This document shows, piece by piece, positions 46,170 through 58,596 of a stretch of 64,000 nucleotides of DNA (its first letter is position 1; each line of letters begins with the position of its first letter). The notes beneath the pieces were generated by a model. It saw only the letters and a program-made list of their open reading frames with translations. It did not search any database and had not been told where the DNA came from. The position numbers and the translations under genes were made by a program. The DNA is from Poronia punctata (lineage: Eukaryota > Ascomycota > Sordariomycetes > Xylariales > Xylariaceae): contig MU401584.1 in the NCBI GenBank assembly GCA_022579005.1, forward strand, positions 1 to 64,000, written 5' to 3'.

Positions 46170-48150
46170 TCAAGGTTGATTGACGAGGGGTTTGAAAACA
46201 AGCTCCAGATCGCCCGGAGCAGCAGTGAAACTATCTTGCAAGTCATCGATTGTCCGCGTCTTGGTTGGGTCCGATTCGGCATGGGCAAACTCGAAGCTTG
46301 CGAGAAGCCTGGCCGCTACACAACGCACCTCTGCTAACCCCAGCTTCTTCCCCGGGCAAGAGTGTTGACCTAACGCGAAAGTGTCAGTGATCTGTAGACC
46401 TTCCATCTGTCTGTTACTAATGCGGGAAGTCGATTACGAACCGATACCGAAACCATTGTATGGACGAGCGTCCTTTACCAGTTGTGGCTTGCTGGTCCAC
46501 CTCTCCGGGATAAACTCGTTCGGCCTCTCAAAGGCACTCTCGACTGGGGCACTCAGGGGTTAATACCGCATTTGGGCAAAGAGAACTCGATTTAGGGCGG
46601 GGGCGGGGGAGCAGGGGATCCGTCTTACGTCTTCCCAATGTCCATCTCGGAGCAACGATTATCGTGTGGGGAGGAATGTACTTGTCGCCGATATGCATGC
46701 CTGTGTTAACCGTTTGCCGAATTCCTCCCGTCGGTACAACTGGGTATAACCTCAACGTCTCGGTGATGCAAGCGTCTAATAATGGATACCTCACCGCCAC
46801 TCTGTCCACTCCGCCCTTTGCCTCGCCATCATAACTTGCTGACAAGACTTCTGTCCTAACCTGGTCTTGAACGTCGGGATGGCGAGCGAGTTCGAAAAAC
46901 ATCATTGTCAGCGTGGCCGCCGTACTGTGGCTCCCGGCGACGGTGATGGCAAATGCATCTCCGTACAGCGCGAGTCTGTCAAACGACTTCCCAGTCCCGT
47001 CCACGGAAGCGGCGGCAATGAATCGGGAAAACGCATCAGTGCCGTTGCCGACGTCCCTTTTTATCCTGTCGTCGCACACTTCGGCCGCCCATCCAAGCGC
47101 TCGGTTCCATTTTTGAGTGATGACGGGCACGTAAGGTGCTAGACCGAAGCAAATCCGCGCTATCCAGGGGATCGGGGTGAAGAAGCGGAGCATGGACATG
47201 CCCTGCGAGATCAGTTCGGGAGCATCGTGTGATTCCTCGGGGGTAGCGTCGTTTGAACCCTTGAGAAGGGAGAATGACCGGCCGAATGCAATGTCTCCCA
47301 TTACATCAAACGAGAAGTCGGTGAAGAGAGATTTCATATTAAGGACCCTACCTGAGGAAGCTTCGACCTGCTGGTGCAAGAGCGTGGCAAACCGCTCGAT
47401 GCATGAATCTTCCTCGGGTAAGTCTGCGTAACCAAATTAGCAGAATTTCGAAAGTGAGCTTGACACTAGGGAATATCAAACTCCTTACAGGATTTTGAGA
47501 TTCGTAGGGCTTCATCCCAAAGTCGCCGCCGGGTCCTGTATCCCTCCTTGCCGCGGATAGAGTTGAGGGATACATATGGGTAAAGCATGTCATACCACGG
47601 GGCTTTTATGCACGTATTATCCCGACTACTGAGGGCATCCCATATTCCGGGATGCACAACGGTGAGTTCTTGGGGTCCTACATACACCAAGTCAGCTGGA
47701 TAATCTAGGGAAGGTCGAGTGAGCAAAGGTCTTCTACTATGCAGACGTACCAGTCCGAACAAAGTCGCCGTATTTCCTTACAATGTTATCAAGAAATAGG
47801 TGGTTCGGAGTAGTGAACATGTGTGCAAAATGCCATAATTTTGACGCGGCGGCCAACGGTGGGCCATCAAAGTGTCTAAGGGGATGTTCAAACACTCGGT
47901 AAACCACGATACTTGCGTATAGGGGGCAAAAGAAGGCAACGTTGGCAGCAAAGATTGGCCATAATATATCATGACCAACAGAGACCAAGTAGTAGACAGC
48001 AATGGCGACAAAAAGGCCCCAAGCTGTCACATACTGAGGTCCCTTTAGATGGTGTTCCCCATGGATGAAATAGAGCCTATGGCTCAGGAGGCCTAACACA
48101 CCAAGACACACAAGCGTGGTCGTACCGCTTGTCCACGACGAATATGACAT
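46170..48150 (-). CDS. Cytochrome P450 monooxygenase (fungal secondary-metabolism type)
   Basis: Five exons: 48150-47751, 47677-47489, 47423-46629, 46543-46442 and 46369-46170, 561 aa. Each junction restores a conserved P450 sequence: DFVRT/GPQELTVVHP, RISKS/YLPEEDS, RWTLGR/LESAFERP and GFGIG/QHSCPGKK. N-terminal hydrophobic segments anchor it in the ER. Visible motifs are the I-helix AGSHST, the ExxR motif ETLRLYP, the PER motif FIPERW and the heme loop FGIGQHSCPG with axial Cys500. The I helix has AGSHST where most P450s have AGxDT, so the usual acidic residue of the acid-alcohol pair is His. The sequence resembles the group annotated as tryprostatin B 6-hydroxylase-like. It should oxidise a small molecule, likely the product of the neighbouring UbiA enzyme. 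The ATG at 48150 is preceded by an open GTG-start frame to 48198. Confidence 0.9.
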
Positions 48151-49212
48151 GGCCAAGATGATAGTATCTTGGTTGGTAGGAACAGGAACGACAGACACAA
48201 GTGACCAGACCGGGTTAGCTATTAGGGGACATGGGCTTATCTGGCTATTATACAGGCTATTATACAGCAGGTATCACGATGCCCACATGTGTTCCATAAT
48301 CCATATCAGTCAGTCCTATATTTCGCCGCTACTCTACCTACCCGCCTTGGGTAGGTGGGACGCATGATGCCATCATATCTATTAAGTTGCCTCTCCTCCG
48401 TCTTCTCTATGCGCAAATTAAGAGATTTGCAATGGCACCAGCGGCAAGCCGAAGATACTGACATACATAGAAGCTCGGCATGAATATAGGGGAGTAGCAC
48501 AGTCTGTTACCACAGTCTGACGAAGACTTAATACTGTGTATGTACCACCTGCATTGGTGCGGCCACTTAGTAAGTTATTAGTCCCGCCGGGGTACAGAGG
48601 TGGATGCAGGTACATCATCGGAAAGTACCTATCTCACAACTACTACGACTACGTCCCCCAGACGATTTTGAGGGGTCCGTAAAAACATCTACAGTTTACT
48701 ATCCCTACAAGGCAGGCAAGTTGCACTCGCTAAAATGCAATGCACCGTACCCTGGCAATCCTATTCTATCCCTCCTTCACCGGGAACCCAGCGGGGTGGC
48801 CTTGGAGCCGTTGCAAACTTGCAGTGCAGTCGATGCATTCATTCATCATCTGCATAGGGGATCCGCCTCTCTGCAGATTATCTACAACGTAGATTATCTA
48901 ATGGTACGGCACAGTCAAGTGTGAGGGGTTGGGTACTATCGTCTCACACACGTATGGTACTTGTTTTGCAGTCTGAGAAAGTGATCAAAGCAAGCTCCTC
49001 GACCCCTTTTTCTCTTTTCGCCGCCCTTAGGTTAACTCGTGTTGATGTGACTTTCTATTTAATGTAAGGTCGTGGCTATCAACATAAGTAGGAAAGTTGA
49101 CTAGAAATACAAATATTATAGTGTATCGTTAGACCTTCAAGTCTTCTAAACCAAACTGGTTTCCTACTAAACTGAGGTTCATTTGAAAGAAGACCCCCCC
49201 CCCTATTACAAC
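48151..49212. promoter_or_regulatory. Divergent promoter region between the P450 and A-T-R reductase genes
   Basis: The 1.06 kb between two divergent genes of the putative cluster. It should carry both promoters. I see TACCTACC/GGTAGGTGGG near 48334-48359 and a C8 run just before the A-T-R start, but no operator I can name. Shared regulation is inferred from position. Confidence 0.45.
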
Positions 49213-52200
49213 ATGGCATCGACGGGCAGGCCTAGCTACGGGAGAAGGCTTATGCCTATGGTTCTCGACGAGCTTGCCGCCGCGGAGCCAAACAGACTTT
49301 ACGCCGCCGTCCCCAAATCCAGTCATGTCGAAGAAGGCTTCCGCGACATAACAGTCGCCGACATGGCACGATGTGTCAATTTCATGGCCAGGTGGATTGA
49401 AGATGTGTATGGGAAGAGCGATACCTTTGAGACGATTAGCTTCATTGGCATCCCAGATCTGCGGGGGGCTGCTATTTTCCAAGCTGCCGTCAAATGCGGA
49501 TACAAGGTCATACTCCATAATCCCCTTACCCGTATCCTAAGAAGCTCATCCAGTACTAACATGGTAAATTCAGTTATTGCTACCCTCGCCACGGAACCCG
49601 CCAGCGACCAATAAGTCGTTGATGGTCCAGACAGGATGTACAAAGTTACTCCACGCTGCCGAGGCCGCTCCCATAGTCAAGCAGATCAGGGATATAGTAC
49701 CGGGCCTGCAACTCAGCACGATTCCCTCGTTCGAGGAGATGCTGTCTAGTTCCCCTGAACACTACCCATTCAACAAGGACTTTGACGCTGCCCGAAACGA
49801 GCCGGTTGTCGTCTTGCATTCATCCGGATCAACTGGTAGGCCGAGACCCGCGAACCAAGGCCGTGATGATGGACCAAGCTGACAAGGAAAAGGACTTCCG
49901 AAACCAATCACAATGACCCACGGTTCATTTGCGGTGCTTGATAATGAACACAACATACCCGATGTGCCAGGCCGGCGAAGGAGGGATTGGTCCATGTGGA
50001 CTTTCCAGGGTGAAGCCAGAGTCTATACAGTATTCCCATTTTTCCATGTGAGACGTTCCTGCACCTATTTTTGCTGTATATGTCTACTAACCAAGAGTAT
50101 GATCATATAGCTTGCTGGGTTCCTATCACTTACATGTACGCTCATATACCCATACCCCCCTTTTCTCCCAACAGTGACTCGGTGATGCTCACAGTCGGTA
50201 CTTTAGTGCAAACCATCTTTATGAACGCCTCACCGGTATTGGGGCCACCTCATCTCATCCCAGACGCTACCTTGCTCAAGGCGGTGATAAGTAAACAGAA
50301 GTTGCGGTCCATGTTTTTACCGCCTGCTGTGATCGAGCAACTTCTTCACGAGCCGAATGGGATCGACTATTTCAGAGGTCTGGATTTCCTGGTCTACAGC
50401 GGCGCGCCTTTCAGCCCGGCCATCGGCAACCAGCTTTCCGAGGTTGTCGAGATCATCTCGCCTTTCGGCTCTACCGAAGTCTACCCACAGCCGGAATTGG
50501 CACCATCCCGGGAGGATTGGGCTTACCATGAGTTCAACCCCTTTGTCAAGCACGAAATGAGATTGTACGACGAGACGGAGGGGACATATGAGCTCGTCAT
50601 CCTTGTCGACCAAGACTCTAAAGACACAGCCGCGGCCTATCATAATCTGCCTGGCATCTCGGAATATCCCACCAAAGACTTGTTTGTCAGACATGCACAG
50701 AAACCGCAGCTGTACAAGTATTACGGCCGCAGGGACGACATCATCGTCCTGGCCAACGGAGAAAAGTTCAACCCGATCCCTCTAGAAGTTCACGTGCAGA
50801 ATCATCCCTCCCTCAAGGGCGTCTTCGTCATCGGTAACGGAAGACGCCAAGCAGCGCTCCTCCTAGAACCGAAAGAGCCACTTGAGGAGTCCGGACGAAA
50901 GTCTCTTCTTCAGGAAATTTGGCCTCTGGTAACCGAAGCCAACGCTTTTGTACCGGGCCAGGGCCGCATTCAACAGAGCAGGCTACTTTGTGCCCTTCCC
51001 CAGAAGCCGTTTACGAGGACGGGTAAAGGAACGATTGTGCGCAGACTGACGGAAGAAGCGTACAAGGAGGAGATCGACCGGCTATATCTCGACACCTTGC
51101 CCCAAGCAAATAGCGGCGTGGTTTCTTTGAACCCAACCGTTACCTACCAACTTTCAACTGTCATTAGCTTCATTCGAAGTATCGTTGCCCCTTCTTTCCC
51201 AGCCATCTCTTCGATGAAAGACGACGAGGACTTTTTAGCCTATGGACTGGACTCGGAACAGATTGTCGAGATTGTGTTTAACCTGAAGCGAAATCTTCAA
51301 GCTCAGACGGATAAACCGGTTGAGTGGATTTCACCCCGAACAATCTTTCGCGATTCGACAGTATCTGGTCTGTCAAACACGATCCACAGCTTTCTAAACG
51401 ACGGCCATATCCCAGAAGAGGACCTGAACCTATCGCGCAGCCATCAAGTTGAGGATGCGGTGGCAAGGTATTCGGAAGGATTACCCTCGAAACCCACTAC
51501 ACCCAAACCTTGCAGACCAGTGTCTTCCGTAGCAGTCATCGGTTCCACCGGTTTCCTCGGTCGCTACATCGTCGCGACACTCATAAAAGACCCCGCAATA
51601 ACCCGGGTATACTGCCTCTCCCGTTCGGCAGACGACGACGCAGCACGGAAAAAACACGAAACTATGTTACTCGAGCTAGACCCCGAGATAATAGGAGGAG
51701 GAGGATCCTTACTCGAAAAACTCGAATTCCTCACCATCGACCTCGAAAAACCATCTCTCGGTCTTAACACAACAGACACGAAGAAATTACTCGCCGACGT
51801 CGACGTCATCGTCCTCAACGCGTGGAAATCCAACTTCGTCCTCCCCCTCCGCTCCTTCGACCCTTTCCTCATGGCCACCCACGAAACCATCAAACTAGCT
51901 TCCAGTCCCCAACAACAACAAGTCCGCATCGTCTTCGTAAGCTCATTAGCAGCAGTAGGGAATCTGGCGCGACGAGGAACCGTGCCGGAGACCCTTGTGC
52001 AAGATCCTCTGGCGGCTTTCAATAACGGCTATGGACAGTCGAAACTCGCGGCGGAGAGGATCCTAGCGGCGGGGTACCAAGTTAGCGGCGTCCCTGTTAC
52101 CGTCGCGCGCGTGACGCAGATCGGAGGACCTGCGAGTGGTGGAGGGAAATGGGCCGATCAGGGATGGATCTCGGCGATTGTGAAGACGGCGAAGACGATT

Positions 52201-52638
52201 GATCTCGTGCCCGGGGATGGGCCGGCGATTGATTGGCTACCCGTTGATATTGTTGCCGAGATGATTCATAAGTCTGTTGTTATGACAGGGAAAGAGGGAG
52301 AAGAAGAAGCAGGTCTACGGTTTTATAATTTCACCCATCCCGACCCTCAACCGTGGGATTTGCTCGTCGATGTCTTGCGGAGTTCGCTTAATATCCGGCA
52401 CACGGCAACTTTACGAGAGTGGATTGGGAAACTTCGGGATATTCGCGGTACAGATGCCGAGGATAAGGGCGGGATGCCGGCTATTACTCTCTTGGATTAC
52501 TATGAAGAGGAGTATGGTGGTGGTGGTCAGTCGGGGTCTGGGTATGAGATAGGTGAGACGGTGAGGGATTTGGGTGTCGAGGTCGCTGCGTTGGATAAGG
52601 GGATTTTGAAGACTTGGTTGAGTGGTTGGGATTTGTGA
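49213..52638 (+). CDS. NRPS-like adenylation-thiolation-reductase (carboxylic acid reductase type)
   Basis: Five exons: 49213-49506, 49574-49835, 49893-50047, 50111-50118 and 50175-52638, 1060 aa, the usual size for fungal A-T-R enzymes. The A domain shows HSSGSTG/LPKPITMTHG across an intron, the block FGSTEVYPQPE, YGRRDDIIVLANGEKFNP and RTGKGTIVRR. The carrier domain has the phosphopantetheine Ser in YGLDSEQ (about 600). The reductase domain has the NAD(P)H loop GSTGFLGRY (about 696) and the catalytic YGQSK (Tyr near 859). The enzyme adenylates a carboxylic acid, tethers it and releases it reductively as aldehyde or alcohol. Introns 1 (donor GTCATA) and 4 (donor GTTCCT) use poor donors and exon 4 is only 8 nt, so the region 49507-50174 is the least certain; the alternative is a damaged gene. 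It neighbours a P450 and a UbiA-family gene. Confidence 0.85.
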
Positions 52639-53169
52639 TACTTGCTATTCTATATAGGAGTTGGATCGAAACCCTAAACAATAAATCAACAAACAGTATT
52701 CCCATGACAACAGTTGTATGAATATGAATTCGCTGCTTCTAATTATCACCAAGACATTAAATAGACGTAGTATATTGTGTAAGGCATGACTGTGTGTCCA
52801 ATTGCCAAGTCGAAAGACATATGTTTAGGTAGTCGTTGGGGGGTTTAACTTTATGAAGATGGAATATTGACCTTTCTTGTTACGAGTAGATATTATTGTA
52901 GCATAGTACCAAAGCGTTCACACATGATATATAAGATAGGCATTTGCCTTGCCAGCGAGCTGGACATGGTCATTGATTATGATCATTTGATAGGAGATAT
53001 AGGCCGAGTTGTACATTCCTGTAAATCTATGCATGCATCTTACGTTATGCGGCTATTACTGTTTTGCTCTGCCAACCAAGACTACCTCTGAAGTTACATA
53101 CTTTAGTTCACCATGCGCAACGAATCGCTCATTTCTTGTCATCATGTAGCGGGCTACACCACGTATTGC
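52639..53169. other. Convergent 3' intergenic region
   Basis: Shared 3' region of the A-T-R gene (+) and sec31 (-). It is AT-rich; no gene seen. It marks the right border of the putative cluster, since sec31 is a housekeeping gene. Confidence 0.55.
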
Positions 53170-56100
53170 TTAGTTGGTCACCTTGCTCATTTGCACAAGC
53201 CGCTTGACTCCGACCTGCCATTAAATGTTAGAAAACATGGTCTGATATTGATCGGTTGAAATTTCAACTTACCATCCAGTTGCCACACTCGTCCGTCTTG
53301 TCTCGCTGAATCTCAATCTGGAGTCTTTGCGCCTCGGGATAGTCCTTGCCTTCCAATGCCAAGGCCAACTTCGTCAGTTGTTCCACCGTATCTGGCTTAA
53401 CTAGCTCCCCATTGTTTAGATGGTCGAAGAGTAGTCCGAGCCGCTTCTGTGTGTCCTTCACCTGCGGTGCGAATGAAGCCGGTGCTTTGGCGCCAACTCG
53501 CTGCATATCGCGACTGAGCATATCTACGAGCTGCTGAGCATTTGCCGGGATATGCGACCGATCGCCTGGGGGGTACTTGGCTTTAGGTGGTGGCACCGAC
53601 TGGGCCGGTGGAGGTGCCGGAGAGCCCCCAGCCGGCGGGGGGCCTACGCTGCTTGGTGGCGGAGGTCCTTGTGGAGCCGGAGGCGCTCCATAGGGCGATG
53701 GCGCGTATTGACTCTGGGACGGGGTGGCTTGTGGTGGGGGGGCGTAAGGGTTGGGTGGAGGAGCGGCGCGACTAATAGTGGGCGGCGGTGCCATGCCGGG
53801 GTGCGAAGGTGGCTGGACAGACTGCGTTGGTGCAGGAGCCGGGGCATACCGACCAGAGGGTGGTCCTACTGCTGGGGGTGGGTTATACGGAGAGGCGGTT
53901 CTAGGAACGAAGTTCCCAGCCGCGGGCGGAGGCGGCAACCCAGGCCCAGCACCAGGAGTCGGTACAGCGGTAGGTGGTGCATATGCACTAGACGCCGATG
54001 AGCCGGGACGTTGCAGATGCGTCACGCCTGCCTGCGGCGGTCCACTCAACGGAGACATGACGCGGGCTGGCGGAGGTCCACCTTTCGGAGGGGGAGGTGT
54101 ACCTGTACCTCGCTGAATGCCATACGGGCTTTGGGGTGGTGGCGGGGTAACCTGATTCGGCTGGAAAGGTGCTGCAATAGGGGCTGCGCTGGGCGTATTC
54201 TTGCGGGGAGGGGGGCGAGACACTAGAGGCACGTCATTCCAATTACCAGCATCTGTATTTCTGGGCGGAGGAGGCTTCGACGAAGGGGTCGAAGATCGCG
54301 GAGGGCCAAAGGATGGCGGGGGCGGCGCATACCCCACGGCTGGAGCAGCCTGAGAAGCATATGGATTAGCTCCGGGAGGAGCATACGCATTGGGTGCTGG
54401 GGCTAGAGAAGCCGAGGCGACAGGAGAAGCGTATGCGTTCGAGCCAGGAAGCTGAGGAGTGGGCGGGGCGTAGGGGTTGCCGGCACCGACAGGAGTGGGC
54501 TGTCGAGGCTGATAGGCTGGCATAGCTGGTGCTTGTGCCCGAGAGGCCACTCGAGCCGATGCTGCTGACTGCTGAGCTTGCTGGCGCGTGGTAGGCTGAG
54601 CAGATGGCTTTTTGGTAGCCAGTTGCACTCTCGCACGAGCCATATCAGCGGCAGGATATTTCGTAGGCAAGAGGTCGAGGTATCTCCGAGCTACATCCAG
54701 TTGGCCATGACCGGCCACGATGTCGGCATACTCGACGTACTTGTCGTACAATAGGCCCAGCTTCCAGCCCGAGGTCAAGTCCTTCTCCTTGTCCTCGAAT
54801 TTGGCCACGTGGCGGAATACCGTGACTTTTTCGATGAACTGCTGAAGCGTCCTTGCGTGAACAGAAAAGGTAGAGTCGCTGCCTTCGGCCAACCCGGCCT
54901 TTTCGGCCTCGTCCAGCTCGGCGACCCAAATGTCCACAACCTTCTCCAACTTGGAGCCGGCCAAGTAGCAAAATGAGGCGTCTTTGCGTTGCCCAGACTC
55001 GTAAACACGGTCGCCCAAGGCCTCACACAAATCGGAGAACTCGCTGGGGTCTGCAAACGTGCAGAGTGTCACCATGGTCTCCTTCCAATCGGCAAGATCC
55101 GCGTTGTACACAACGTCCCAAAGGTTCTTCACGATGACGGAACCCAATAGCCGGAGATAGCTAGGCATGCCCGTCTTCTGCGACAAGTAAGCTGACTGAA
55201 CCCTGTCCACCAGGCTTTTGCCACCGCAATTGGCGATTATGAAGGCATCAGCCATACGGCCCTCGTCCAAGCAAATCTCCGTGGCCTTCTCGAAATTGCC
55301 GAGCATTAAAGCTTTGGTGATCTTCTTCTCGACAGGCGAATCGTCCTCTCCGAACAACTGGAAAGGATTATCGGTCTTAGCGCCTTTCGTAGCCGATAGG
55401 TTGGCCAAAAAATCGTCGTCTTCGGCGTCCGGACCGTCAGCAAAGAAGGTCGATATGCGTTTCTTATCCGTCTTAGCCTCGGAATCATCATTTTCAGCCT
55501 CCTCCACCACCTCCCCTTTCTTTTCAGACTCCTCTGCCTCGGTGATATCCTTGTCACTGAAGCCTAGATAGTCGACAATTTCTTTTCGTGGGTTGGCAGA
55601 CAAAAGTGTCTCGATGACAGACCAATCAGCCTTTTCTTCCTCCGCAGTCGCCTGTTCTTTATGCGACTGGCAAATGACAGCCAAATCGCCCGACCTCAGC
55701 GATTCTTCAAATTTCTCAGTTGCAGACGTAATACCCGAATCGACCGAAAACTGTGTGATCTCAATTTTGGACGACCGCTTCTGACCAGGTTGAGTTGGGA
55801 CCGGCTTGAACATGACCAGCTTTCCACCAAAACCAAACGAGGCACCCACAGGTGACCCGAGCCACTTGGGTGCCTTGGCGAGGGAGAAGGCAGCACCCTG
55901 TGGCTGGGTTTGCGCCTGTGTGAAGAAGTCTTCACCATCGAGGTTCGTCTGGGTAGTGCTCTGTACACTCGAAGGGTTTGTGTTCTGAAGCGTTTGGATG
56001 GTAATCTTTCCATCAAACGACGCTGTAGCGGAGAGGTTCGGGTTGTTGGGATGAAAGCGTGACAGGAAAGTCCAGTTTGTTACCTCGGGAAACTCTCCGT

Positions 56101-57038
56101 AACGGTCTCCTGTTTGCGGGTTCCAAACAAGTGTCCGATTATCTTTGCCGCAAGAGATCAGAATATCGCCGTCTTGCTGGCACCAGGAAACGGACAAGAC
56201 ACCTTGCTCGTGGCCTTGAAGTGTTCTCTCTGGGGCGTTGGAGTTGCGCAGGTCCCATAAAAGAATAACCGGAGTGGTGTCGTCCGGGGTCGCAGTCAGC
56301 AGCTTGGTGGAGTTATTCGGGTCCCAGGCGATAGAACTGACTGCCTTCCGGTTGTTGTTCAATGTTAATGAAGCCTTCTTCGTCTTCAGATCCCAGACAG
56401 TCACGAAGCCACCGCTACCGCCTGTGGCCAAGATGTGCGAGACTTTTGTGTTCCAAGCTACACACTCCAAGTCATCTGATCGAGCAGCAGCCGTGCCTAG
56501 CCGGAAGGCACTTGAGGGGTCGTTGACATCGTAAATGAAAAGCTCGCCTTTGGCGCCGGCGGTCGCTAAGATCTGGGGGCGCAGAGGATTGAATTGCAGC
56601 GACTTGATAGCACCAGAATGTTTCGTAGTTCGTGAAATGAGGGCATCGGTGGCGCCTGTAATGAGTTTCTCCGCGTCCCATAGGTCGAGTGATCCGTTCT
56701 CAAGAGCCCCGGCGATGATACCTTTGGGATGATCTTCTGAGGGCTGACCCCAAGCAATGTCATAGAATCTGTTCACGATTCCCGTCAGCAATTGATCGAG
56801 GTAACCCAGAAAGCCCTCCGCCCTATTACCTAGAATCGGTGGTGACGCTCGCTATGGGCTGAAGCTCGAGTCCTTGCTCCTGGTTGTCGAGATCCAGATC
56901 CCAAAGCTCCAACTTCGTCTCGTCAGAGAAGTCGTCAGAAACGGCACCTGCTCTTGTTCCCGTGACAAGGATAGGCTTGTCTCGGGAAGGCGACCAGGCG
57001 AAAGCCGCCGTCCGAGAAATCTCGCGCAGCCTCACCAT
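53170..57038 (-). CDS. sec31: Sec31, outer COPII vesicle coat subunit
   Basis: Three exons: 57038-56830, 56768-53273 and 53214-53170, 1249 aa. The last exon codes only [14 protein letters not shown] and completes the conserved end GNWMVGVKRL; without it the frame ends at an intron stop. Sec31 forms, with Sec13, the outer cage of vesicles leaving the ER and boosts the Sar1 GTPase cycle. The N terminus ([17 protein letters not shown]) and about the first 340 residues form WD40 repeats ([35 protein letters not shown]). An alpha-helical solenoid follows ([18 protein letters not shown]). A long Pro/Gly/Ala-rich linker with APPP repeats (about 775-1135) binds Sec23/Sar1 in known orthologues. A helical C-terminal domain ([14 protein letters not shown]) ends it. 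Length and order are typical. Confidence 0.95.
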
Positions 57039-57767
57039 CTTGATCTTGAGCCTAGAGGGTTAAAGGGGCGAGGAAGGGTAGTCGAGTGAGATGCGACGGA
57101 GGGGTTCTAGAGAGGCTACCCGGAATGCCAGCTGGCATTGAGCACTCTAGACCGGCTAGAAAGAATAGTTGACCTGTGCAAAAGGTAATTGTGTGGAAGG
57201 AAATGGGCGACAATGGTAATGTTAGAACAACGGAACGGTGTAAACGGCTCTAAAGTTAATGCCAGATAATGCAATGCCTCATACACAGTACAAGGGAGAC
57301 GACTGCCCCGTATTATTTTGAACTTGCGGCTTCCTGACAACCGGGCTAAACCAAAATAGGACTGTCAATCATTGCTTTTGTGGAGGCCTACAACCTAGGA
57401 GTTTAGGGCGTATCGAGTTTTAGGTCAGTCACGGTCAATGTACGTAACCAGTATAACACGTAGGTTAGATGTACCTGTACTTTAAATTTGGCCTACAATA
57501 CCCGGTAACAGGCTACCAGGTGCCGGGGCACAAGCCACATGTAATCAATGTTCAGTCGGCCGACTGTGAAGAGCAATTGCGCAAAACCACCCCACCACGT
57601 GATATTTGATACTGTCGTTTTCTCGTGTCAACAAGGTAGCTCCCTCTTATTCGTACAGCTAAGATCTGTTCACGTCAAGTCTGTCTAGATAGTTTGCAAA
57701 TGTTCCTGGGTAGTGTCTGACCAGAACTTGCTTACAGTTAACAACGCATCTGGGCCCAGCCGAAACC
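57039..57767. promoter_or_regulatory. Divergent promoter region of sec31 and the RRM gene
   Basis: The two genes diverge over 729 bp. The region contains CCACCCCACCACGTGATATT (about 57589-57608) with a CACGTG E-box-like core. No gene seen. Joint control is inferred from geometry. Confidence 0.4.
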
Positions 57768-58294
57768 ATGACCGACTCAGCCCGTTGGAAAGCCACCGTC
57801 TATGTTGGTGGGCTTGCATCACTAGTAACTACAGCAAATATACACGATGCATTCATCCCTTTTGGAGAGATTGCCGATGTATCTTTGCCGAAGAATGATG
57901 CCCCGAATGCTACAGACCCTCACCGAGGTTTTGCATACGTCGAGTTTGAAGACCCAGAAGATGCGAAAGAGGCCATTGATAACATGGATCAATCTGAATT
58001 CTTTGGTCGGATATTGAAAGTTTCGGCTGCCAAACCGCCCAAGAGTGCGGAGGAGGGGCTAGGCAGCAAGACAGCTGTGTGGAAACAGGTAAAGGGCACA
58101 CTATATTTAATTCTTTTGCGACCCCCTGACATTTGCTTACAAATAAATAGGAAGGATGGCTTGCGCAGAACGCCGTGGGCGAAGAGGACCGTCTTGCAGC
58201 CTCAGGGACTGATCAGGTCCCTCAAGACGATAGACCGGACGACCCTATGCAGGGCCTCGAAGGGCTTGACGTGGCAGGGCCCAAACCTGCTTAA
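57768..58294 (+). CDS. Single-RRM RNA-binding protein, Cyp33/PPIE-type RRM
   Basis: Two exons, 57768-58088 and 58151-58294, 154 aa. The intron has donor GTAAAG and acceptor AAATAG; reading through it gives a false longer frame to 58316. One RRM fills residues about 10-90, with RNP2 VYVGGL and RNP1 RGFAYVEF, and GEIADVSLPKND between them. The sequence around the RNP motifs is like the RRM of the nuclear cyclophilin Cyp33/PPIE, but no cyclophilin domain follows; the rest is a short acidic tail (about 108-154). In many filamentous fungi this RRM exists as a separate small protein. It should bind RNA in the nucleus, likely around splicing, as inferred from family. Confidence 0.85.
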
Positions 58295-58596
58295 AGGCGG
58301 TATTTCACAGGCATAATTCTGAAGGACATATACCCTTGTTAAAGCATAGCGTCGGCGTTGCGGATGATTGTCAAGCTGGGCTGGCAGTCACATGGGCAAT
58401 ACAAAATCACATTACATCTTTTCGAGCGGGCTCTATACCATAATATATCACACTCGATATTCCTCCCACTAAACTTCCGAGTTCCTTATCATATACATTT
58501 GTTGTAGTGTCTTGACAAAAGGGATATTTCCGTGTCGCTCTAGGTTCGTCTTGGCCTCTTAGGTGAAGCTCCTCATGAAACCCATATCTCAGAGGC
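58295..58596. other. Convergent 3' region
   Basis: Only 302 bp separate the RRM gene stop from the MLRQ-like gene stop; the genes converge. No gene is seen. Confidence 0.5.

Noticed and set aside
53552..54116. Plus-strand Gly/Arg/Trp-rich frames of 120-150 codons
   Set aside because: They are antisense to the Pro-rich linker of Sec31.
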